Made by a program: the position numbers and the translations under genes. Below the pieces are notes generated by a model that searched no databases, was not told the origin of the DNA, and saw only the letters and a program-made list of their open reading frames with translations. A stretch of 26,318 nt of DNA from an uncultured Oscillospiraceae bacterium (GTDB lineage Bacteria > Bacillota > Clostridia > Oscillospirales > Acutalibacteraceae): positions 1 to 26,318 of the forward strand of contig CABUAS010000014.1 of NCBI GenBank assembly GCA_902489595.1. The letters run 5' to 3'. Shown here piece by piece: positions 21,373-26,318 of this stretch. Position 1 is the stretch's first letter, and the number at the start of each line of letters is the position of its first letter.

Positions 21373-22038
21373 ATGTTCTTCAACAGAAATAAGAAAAAGA
21401 ATGTCATTAATGCGGCATTGCTTGATTTAAGAAAATACACACCGCAGGCACTTGAAAACGTGCGTACGATAAATTCTGCCTGTGTAATTCTTCCGGAAAA
21501 TCCCGGTGAGGAACTTATGACGGCATACGGAAATATAAAAGTTAAAAATGTTGCGTCAACGCTTAATTTGCCTGACGATAAAAAGTTTGTTATGCTTAAC
21601 GGCGTGACTGCACTCGGTCAGGCGAATTATACAGAAAATGCAGTTCATATGCTTAACGGTGTGGGCGTTATTGAAAAAATTGAAAGCGAAAATCCTGTTG
21701 AGATTATTTCAAACGGAGTTACAGTTCATGACTGCACAACGAAAATTAACTTTATAATGCGAAACGGTGTCTGTGTTGAATCCCCATTTGAAATAAAAGA
21801 TTCAAAACTTTTTGCCACTGATGCTAAAATCGACAGTCTTTTTGTTGAAAATTTAAAAGACAACACGGTTGTTGCGGCAGGAACCAATATGGTAATATAT
21901 AATGATGTTTCGCTTGAACTGCTTAAAAGCAAACAAATTTATTTCGTGGCAGGCGCAAAAATAAAATGTGATGCAAATATGTTGGGCTATATACAGACGA
22001 TTGCCACAGCAGGTGAGAAAATAGAAGTTAATGGATAA
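21373..22038 (+). CDS. Unrecognised protein with periodic NGV motif, coupled to a sigma factor
   Basis: From ATG 21373 this is a 221-residue protein of no family I know. After a basic N terminus (FFNRNKKKN) it appears rich in beta strands. The tripeptide NGV recurs at 76-78, 95-97, 114-116 and 131-133, spacings of 19, 19 and 17, each after a hydrophobic strand such as FVMLNGV, VHMLNGV, VEIISNGV and FIMRNGV. Later glycine turns (AAGTN at 168-172, VAGAK at 192-196) may continue the pattern, suggesting a beta-solenoid or bactofilin-like stack. There is no signal peptide or membrane segment. The gene overlaps the ECF-type sigma gene by eight bases, and the sigma gene has only a weak ribosome binding site of its own, so translation is coupled. 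A role as sensor or regulator of that sigma factor is an inference from position only. Confidence 0.8.
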   Translation: MFFNRNKKKNVINAALLDLRKYTPQALENVRTINSACVILPENPGEELMTAYGNIKVKNVASTLNLPDDKKFVMLNGVTALGQANYTENAVHMLNGVGVIEKIESENPVEIISNGVTVHDCTTKINFIMRNGVCVESPFEIKDSKLFATDAKIDSLFVENLKDNTVVAAGTNMVIYNDVSLELLKSKQIYFVAGAKIKCDANMLGYIQTIATAGEKIEVNG

Positions 22039-22519
22039 TAATCAGAACTGCGTTATACTTTTTAATGAACTGTATGAAAAATATTATAAAAAGGTTTTAT
22101 CATACTTCAAAAAAGAGTTCAGCGCTGACGAGGCTGAGGATTTAACCCAGCAGACATTTTTGCAGCTCTGGAGTTGGATTGCGAATATACAGTTTATAAA
22201 AAATAAAAAAGCGTACATCTTTCGTATAGCGAAAAATGTTCGCTGTGACAGGTATCGCCAAAAATCAATGCTGCTTGATACTTTATCGCTTGCAGATGAT
22301 TTTGAAATCAGCGACAGCGACAGTTTTACAGACAGTGCAGACCTCAGATTTTTGTTAAACAGTATTACAACACAGCAGGATAAGCAACTTCTGATGCTGA
22401 CAGGGCAGGGCTACAAAAGCAGTGAAATCGGCAAAATGCTCGGCTTAAGTTCTTCGGCTGTAAGAACAAGACTGCAAAAACTCAGAGAGAAAATTAAAAA
22501 CAATGTTAATAATATGTGA
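22031..22519 (+). CDS. ECF-type RNA polymerase sigma factor
   Basis: A 162-residue group IV sigma factor. Region 2 (about 12-76) shows LYEKYYKKVLSYFKKEF, EDLTQQTFLQLW and AYIFRIAKNVRCDRYR; region 4 (about 108-158) shows the helix-turn-helix GYKSSEIGKMLGLSSSAVRT and RLQKLREKIK. There is no C-terminal extension. No classical transmembrane anti-sigma gene follows; instead the gene is followed by a terminator and precedes convergent secA. Its only partner is the overlapping upstream NGV-motif protein. Translation probably relies on coupling, since only AGAAG lies near the ATG. Which genes it controls is unknown; it may act on its own promoter. The sigma assignment is firm from the motifs; the pathway is not. 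Confidence 0.9.
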   Translation: MDNNQNCVILFNELYEKYYKKVLSYFKKEFSADEAEDLTQQTFLQLWSWIANIQFIKNKKAYIFRIAKNVRCDRYRQKSMLLDTLSLADDFEISDSDSFTDSADLRFLLNSITTQQDKQLLMLTGQGYKSSEIGKMLGLSSSAVRTRLQKLREKIKNNVNNM

Positions 22520-22595
22520 TTTTATCATAAAAATCATAGCAGTATTCATTATTATTGTATGCTTATATATGGTAAATAAAGATTGAATTTCGTAT

Positions 22596-22624
22596 GGGCG
22601 GATAATATCCGCCCGTTTTTGTTT
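22596..22624 (+). terminator. Rho-independent terminator of the sigma operon
   Basis: GGGCGGA (22596-22602) and TCCGCCC (22608-22614) form a GC-rich stem with the short loop TAATA, followed by GTTTTTGTTT. The stem matches the terminator at 20856-20876 almost exactly. Confidence 0.85.
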
Positions 22625-22645
22625 ACACGGCGTTTTGGTGATTTC

Positions 22646-22672
22646 GTAGGGTGCGGCGTCCTCGACGCACCG
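22646..22672 (+). repeat. GTAGGG hairpin repeat, GGTGCG subtype
   Basis: A 27-bp element beginning GTAGGGTGCGGCGTC, with CTC at the centre and ending GACGCACCG. GGTG/CACC and CGTC/GACG pair with a CGG bulge. It lies between the convergent sigma and secA terminators. Confidence 0.82.
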
Positions 22673-22677
22673 TTATA

Positions 22678-22708
22678 AAAAGGCGTTCGGGATTTCCGAA
22701 CGCCTTTT
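22678..22708 (-). terminator. Rho-independent terminator of secA (bidirectional form)
   Basis: A perfect 13-bp stem (AAAAGGCGTTCGG with CCGAACGCCTTTT) and a 5-base loop lie just past the secA stop. The A/T flanks mean it could stop transcription from both sides between the convergent genes. Confidence 0.93.
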
Positions 22709-22720
22709 GTTATGCCTTTA

Positions 22721-25477
22721 TTAATTATTTTTTTGTGCCAATTTTTCGGGTGAGCCGCAGCATTTTTTGTATTTTTTGCCGCTGCCGCAGGGGCACGGGT
22801 CATTAGGGCCTACTTTTTTGCCTTTTCTGACAGGCGATGATTTAACGGAATCATCCGTCCCTGCCGATGTTGCGGTAACTTTTGCAACAGCCTTACGCTC
22901 AACATCTTCCTTTCTTCTCGGAACGAGAGTAAGAAGCATCATAACAGTGTTTTCACGGATTGTTGCCGTCATTTCATCAAACATATCATATGATTCCATA
23001 CGGAAAGCGACAACAGGGTCCTGCTGAGCGTATGAACGCAGGTGAATACCTTCTTTGAGGTTATCCATAGCGTCAATATGATCCATCCACAGTGAGTCAA
23101 CATTGCGCAGAAGAACCATTCTTTCAAACTCGCTGTAAAGTTCCTCGCCGAGGCGTTCTTTTTTATCAGCAAGTCTCTGCTTTCCTCTTTCAGTAAGCAT
23201 ATTGATAATATCGTCAACCGAAAGCGCCTCAAGGTTGTCAAAATCGCCGTCTTCAATAAGGGCGTGCCTGTATTTTTCGGTAAGACCTTTGATGTTCCAG
23301 TCTGCTTTGTTTGCATCTTCTGCACAGTAGGTTTTAACATTTTCTTCAATGCTTGTTACAAGCATATCCGTAATTTTATCGTCAAGGTCAACGCCGTCAA
23401 GCACCATATCTCTCTGCTTATAGATAAGTTCACGCTGGCGGTTCATAACATCGTCATACTGAAGCGTATTCTTACGTATGCCGAAGTTCCTGCCCTCTAC
23501 TTTTTTCTGTGACGATTCAACAGTCTTTGAAATCATTTTGCTTTCAATAGGCATATTTTCGTCTTCAGCAAGTCTGCCCATCATCATCTTCATTCGGTCA
23601 CCGCCGAAAAGGCGCATTAAATCGTCTTCGCAGGAGATGTAGAACTGCGACTTACCCGGGTCGCCCTGACGGCCGGAACGGCCTCTCAGCTGATTATCAA
23701 TACGGCGTGAATCGTGACGTTCAGTGCCGAGAATGAACAGACCGCCTGCTTTACGCACCTTGTCTGCCTCGTCTTTAATCTGTTCTTTATATTTAGCCTC
23801 AAGGTCTCTGAATGTTTGGCGTGCTTCAAGGATTTCTTCATTGTCGGTTTCGGCAAAACCTTTAGCTTCAGCAATCATTTCATCTGTAAACTGCATTCTC
23901 TTCATTTCGGCAGTAGCAAGGAATTCTGCGTTGCCTCCGAGCATAATATCGGTACCACGGCCTGCCATATTTGTTGCGATTGTTACAGCGCCGAATTTAC
24001 CTGCCTGCGCAATTATTTCAGCCTCACGCTCGTGATTTTTTGCGTTGAGCACATTGTGCGGAATCTTTGCCTTTTTAAGAAGCTTTGAAAGAACTTCTGA
24101 TTTTTCAATGCTGATTGTGCCTACAAGGATAGGCTGGCCTTTTTCGTGGCATTCTCTGATTCTGTCAATCGCATTATAGAATTTAGCCTTTTCTGTCTGG
24201 AAAATAACATCGGGCAAATCTTCACGCAGAAGAGGCTTATTTGTCGGAATTTCAACAACATCAAGGCTGTAGATTTCGCTGAATTCGGGAGCCTCTGTTG
24301 ACGCTGTACCCGTCATACCCGAAAGTTTTTCATAAAGTCTGAAATAATTCTGGAAAGTGATTGTTGCAAGCGTCTTGCTTTCGTACTCAACCTTAACATT
24401 TTCCTTAGCCTCAATAGCCTGGTGCAGACCGTCGTTATAACGCCTGCCAAGCATAATACGGCCTGTGAATTCGTCAACAATAAGCACCTGACCGTCTTTA
24501 ACAACATAGTCAATATCACGGCGCATTACGCCGATTGCCTTGATTGCCTGATTGATGTGGTGAAGAAGCGTTGTGTTGTCCATATCCATAAGGTTGTCAA
24601 CGCCGAAATATTCTTCAGCCTTTCTTACACCGCTTTGTGTAAGCGTTGCTGTTTTTGCCTTTTCATCAACAACATAGTCGCCGTCATAAACAGATTCGGT
24701 ATCTTCCTTTTCGTTCATCTGGGCAACCTTGTCCATTTTAAGCGTTTTTGCAAAGGCGTTTGCACGGGCATACATATCTGTGGATTGTTCGCCTCTGCCG
24801 CTGATGATAAGAGGAGTTCTTGCTTCATCAATAAGAATTGAGTCAACCTCATCGACAATGGCAAAAACGTGGCCTCTCTGCACTTTCTGTGATTTGTACT
24901 GCACCATATTATCTCTCAGGTAGTCAAATCCCATTTCATTGTTTGTGCCGTAAGTGATGTCGCAGTTGTAAGCCTCCTGCCTCTCATCATTATTTTTTTC
25001 GTGAATGATAAGACCTGCGGATAAACCGAGAAAACGGTAAAGCTTGCCCATCCATTCGCAGTCACGCTTTGCAAGGTAGTCGTTAACTGTTACAATGTGA
25101 ACGCCTCTGCCGGTAAGTCCGTTAAGATAAGCAGGCAGTGTTGCAACAAGTGTTTTACCTTCACCTGTTTTCATTTCGGCAATTCTGCCCTGGTGAAGAA
25201 TAATACCGCCGATAACCTGCACACGGAAATGCTTCATACCAAGCACACGCCACGATGCTTCACGGCATACTGCAAATGCGTCGGGCAGAATATCGTCAAG
25301 CGTTTCGCCGTCTGCCAGTCTGCCTTTAAGTATATCGGTCTGTGATGCGAGTTCTTTGTCACTCATCGGCTCGTATTTTGATTCAAGGTCCATAACCCTG
25401 TCAACGGTTTTTCTTATTCTTTTAAGTTCTTTTGTTGAATAATCGCCGAACAGAGCCGTCAATAATTTATTTGCCAT
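22721..25477 (-). CDS. secA: Preprotein translocase ATPase SecA
   Basis: A 918-residue motor that drives secretory proteins through SecYEG. It shows the Q-motif-like HFRVQVIGGIILHQG, Walker A MKTGEGKT at 102-109, the DEVD box at 209-212, TMAGRGTDI in the second ATPase lobe, and QLRGRSGRQGDPG. It ends in the SEC-C zinc motif CPCGSGKKYKKCC (C895, C897, C906, C907), which binds SecB or ribosomes in other bacteria. GAGGTGA precedes the ATG. It is convergent with the sigma operon and is transcribed after the lipoprotein gene, from an apparent promoter at 25634-25662. Length and motifs are normal; only one secA is present in the window, so this is probably SecA1. Confidence 0.98.
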   Translation of the reverse strand: MANKLLTALFGDYSTKELKRIRKTVDRVMDLESKYEPMSDKELASQTDILKGRLADGETLDDILPDAFAVCREASWRVLGMKHFRVQVIGGIILHQGRIAEMKTGEGKTLVATLPAYLNGLTGRGVHIVTVNDYLAKRDCEWMGKLYRFLGLSAGLIIHEKNNDERQEAYNCDITYGTNNEMGFDYLRDNMVQYKSQKVQRGHVFAIVDEVDSILIDEARTPLIISGRGEQSTDMYARANAFAKTLKMDKVAQMNEKEDTESVYDGDYVVDEKAKTATLTQSGVRKAEEYFGVDNLMDMDNTTLLHHINQAIKAIGVMRRDIDYVVKDGQVLIVDEFTGRIMLGRRYNDGLHQAIEAKENVKVEYESKTLATITFQNYFRLYEKLSGMTGTASTEAPEFSEIYSLDVVEIPTNKPLLREDLPDVIFQTEKAKFYNAIDRIRECHEKGQPILVGTISIEKSEVLSKLLKKAKIPHNVLNAKNHEREAEIIAQAGKFGAVTIATNMAGRGTDIMLGGNAEFLATAEMKRMQFTDEMIAEAKGFAETDNEEILEARQTFRDLEAKYKEQIKDEADKVRKAGGLFILGTERHDSRRIDNQLRGRSGRQGDPGKSQFYISCEDDLMRLFGGDRMKMMMGRLAEDENMPIESKMISKTVESSQKKVEGRNFGIRKNTLQYDDVMNRQRELIYKQRDMVLDGVDLDDKITDMLVTSIEENVKTYCAEDANKADWNIKGLTEKYRHALIEDGDFDNLEALSVDDIINMLTERGKQRLADKKERLGEELYSEFERMVLLRNVDSLWMDHIDAMDNLKEGIHLRSYAQQDPVVAFRMESYDMFDEMTATIRENTVMMLLTLVPRRKEDVERKAVAKVTATSAGTDDSVKSSPVRKGKKVGPNDPCPCGSGKKYKKCCGSPEKLAQKNN

Positions 25478-25511
25478 ATTTCACCTCAGAAATTATTTGT
25501 TTTATGTTTAT

Positions 25512-25532
25512 GTGGGCAGATATTATCTGCAC
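25512..25532. repeat. GCAGATA hairpin in the secA leader
   Basis: GCAGATA (25516-25522) and TATCTGC (25524-25530) form a tight inverted repeat with GTG/CAC-like flanks. It resembles the GGGCGGAT/ATCCGCCC stems at 20856 and 22596 but lacks a T tract on the minus strand, so it should not terminate secA transcription. Confidence 0.55.
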
Positions 25533-25552
25533 GGGGGGTTGATTTAATATAA

Positions 25553-25579
25553 CGGGCAGGCACAGAGACCTGCCCCTAC
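25553..25579 (-). repeat. GTAGGG hairpin repeat, GGGCAGG subtype
   Basis: A 27-bp element reading on the minus strand GTAG, GGGCAGG, TCTCTGTG, CCTGCCC, G. Compared with the GGGAGGG subtype, the loop is identical but both arms differ together, keeping every pair. It lies in the predicted secA leader, in the same direction as secA. Confidence 0.9.
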
Positions 25580-25600
25580 AGTATTACTTTGAAAACTTCC

Positions 25601-25627
25601 GTATGGTGCGCTGTTCTCAACGCACCA
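25601..25627 (+). repeat. GTAGGG-family hairpin, GGTGCG subtype, diverged
   Basis: A 27-bp element beginning GTATGGTGCG and ending CGCACCA, homologous to the one at 22646-22672. GGTGCG/CGCACC pairing is conserved and the central CTC is kept, while other bases differ. Its end coincides with the predicted secA transcription start. Confidence 0.78.
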
Positions 25628-25633
25628 TCTATT

Positions 25634-25662
25634 AGTATAACATATATACCGCCTGTTTGCAA
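25634..25662 (-). promoter_or_regulatory. Extended -10 promoter for secA
   Basis: On the minus strand TTGCAA (25657-25662) and TATACT (25634-25639) are 17 bases apart, with TG one base before the -10. The start is predicted near 25627, giving a leader of about 150 bases that carries three hairpins. The promoter begins two bases after the lipoprotein stop codon. Confidence 0.75.
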
Positions 25663-25663
25663 A

Positions 25664-26251
25664 TCAAAATACGGATTTGATTGCCGTTATTGCTCCGCCC
25701 GAAACTTCGTCTTCGGCATCGGAAGTAAAACCGAGCGTAAGGTGGTCGCCTGCCTCTTTAACGTGTAGTGTTATATCAACATATTCTTCTTTATCCGGTG
25801 ATGCACTGATTGCAGATGTCAGTTCGCTTAAATTTTCATCAAGCCAAGTGTCATCTGAAAGTTTTGAAAGCAGTTCAAAAGTTGAAAATCCTTTAAGCCC
25901 GTCGGCAAAAGTCTGCGCCGCACTTGCAAGATTTTTATTTTTAACAGAAACTACAACAGTTTTGCGGTCAACATCAATTTCTTTGATTTCGTAATCGAGA
26001 TTTTTAAAGATTGCTTTACCGAGGTCGGCTAACTGCCGGTGCTGTTCTGCATAAGAAATGATAATGCTGAGCGTTGAAGAATCAACATATTTTCTTAAAT
26101 CTTCCGTATCAAAATCTTTAAGCGCCGAAAAAGCCGTATTTACTGTTTTTTTTATGTTGCCTTCGCTCATTTTTGCTGTTGGCTTTGAGCAGGCACATAA
26201 TGATAATGCAATCATAATTACTGCAAGTGAAAGTGAAATGATTTTTTTCAT
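25664..26251 (-). CDS. Small lipoprotein, unknown function
   Basis: A 195-residue protein with a typical lipoprotein signal: MKKIISLSLAVIMIALSLCAC, with the lipobox LCAC and Cys21 as the lipid-modified residue. The mature part (about 22-195) alternates helix and strand: a helical MSEGNIKKTVNTAFSAL start, a YEIKEIDVD and TVVVSVKNK strand region, and a late VDITLHVKEAGDHLTLGF segment. This is suggestive of an NTF2-like or DUF4878-like extracytoplasmic domain, but I do not recognise the family. AAGGAGA lies before the ATG at the expected distance. On the minus strand TATAAT is present at 26311-26316 with its -35 outside the window, and two palindromes lie between it and the gene. No terminator is seen before the secA promoter, so it may be co-transcribed with secA. 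Confidence 0.87.
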   Translation of the reverse strand: MKKIISLSLAVIMIALSLCACSKPTAKMSEGNIKKTVNTAFSALKDFDTEDLRKYVDSSTLSIIISYAEQHRQLADLGKAIFKNLDYEIKEIDVDRKTVVVSVKNKNLASAAQTFADGLKGFSTFELLSKLSDDTWLDENLSELTSAISASPDKEEYVDITLHVKEAGDHLTLGFTSDAEDEVSGGAITAIKSVF

Positions 26252-26276
26252 ATGGAAATCTCCTTAATTTTGTCAA

Positions 26277-26303
26277 AGGTATAATATACCTATTGAAATT
26301 CAA
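26277..26303 (-). promoter_or_regulatory. Two adjacent palindromes in the lipoprotein leader
   Basis: AGGTATA, A, TATACCT (26277-26291) is a perfect 7+1+7 palindrome and TTGAA, A, TTCAA (26293-26303) a perfect 5+1+5 one, one base apart. They lie between a possible -10 (TATAAT on the minus strand, 26311-26316) and the ribosome binding site, a position suited to an operator. A/T richness makes chance palindromes possible. Confidence 0.4.
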
Positions 26304-26318
26304 CACACATATTATATA

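Noticed and set aside
22646..22672. Third terminator between the sigma gene and secA
   Set aside because: The hairpin has a bulge and no T tract, and it matches the dispersed repeat family instead.
24422..24841. 139-residue ORF on the plus strand, antisense to secA
   Set aside because: It lies entirely within the conserved secA ATPase coding region, is cysteine-rich nonsense in composition, and has no convincing ribosome binding site.
26271..26276. Perfect TTGACA on the minus strand before the lipoprotein gene as a -35 box
   Set aside because: A -10 at normal spacing would fall at or beyond the start codon, leaving no room for the ribosome binding site.

Overview
The window looks like a chromosomal segment of a low-to-moderate GC, Gram-positive Clostridia-type bacterium, most likely from the Ruminococcaceae/Oscillospiraceae. 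This is inferred from the gene content (FHA-FtsW-PBP cluster, DUF4830-like protein, SEC-C-tailed SecA, CwlO/PcsB-type hydrolases behind FtsEX), from consensus sigma-A-like promoters and strong AGGAGG ribosome binding sites, from frequent TTG and GTG starts, and from the intergenic GTAGGG hairpin repeats. I see no rRNA, tRNA, CRISPR array, transposase or phage gene. Almost everything is housekeeping, and all genes are on the + strand except secA and a lipoprotein gene at the right end.

Layout. 135-3561 is a cell-wall operon: membrane-anchored double-FHA protein, SEDS glycosyltransferase (FtsW/RodA family) and a small class B penicillin-binding protein. 3722-6202 holds hflX, a small membrane-anchored DUF4830-like protein and an RsuA-type pseudouridine synthase. 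6333-7575 is a self-contained unit with promoter, CdaR-family regulator and terminator. 7740-13922 is the division and cell-separation block: ftsE and ftsX, followed by three consecutive secreted coiled-coil M23 peptidases of the PcsB/CwlO/EnvC type, the last with its own promoter. 13926-16585 carries queH (queuosine synthesis), rarA (replication-associated AAA+ ATPase) and nth (endonuclease III). guaB follows with its own promoter and terminator. 18356-20847 is a three-gene unit in which two membrane-anchored glycerophosphodiester phosphodiesterase homologues flank a nitroreductase-family gene; the first homologue has an altered active-site signature. 20903-21196 encodes a small orphan protein. 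21373-22519 is an overlapping pair: an unrecognised protein with a roughly 19-residue periodic NGV motif and an ECF-type sigma factor. On the minus strand are secA (22721-25477) and a lipoprotein gene (25664-26251).

How it fits together. The wall operon makes septal or lateral-wall peptidoglycan under probable Ser/Thr-phosphorylation control through its FHA domains. FtsEX and the hydrolases then cut peptidoglycan for daughter-cell separation, and SecA exports the hydrolases and lipoproteins.

The most striking feature not explained by genes is a family of short intergenic hairpins. There are about sixteen in nine different gaps, mostly exactly 27 bp. Each has the frame GTAGG, inverted-repeat arm, loop, complementary arm, G. 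The arm sequence differs between subtypes but stays self-complementary, which is direct covariation. Two loci carry 23-bp tandem expansions of the 3' part, and two copies begin at or just after predicted transcription starts (secA and the third hydrolase). This family and the NGV-protein/sigma pair are the best candidates for something undescribed.
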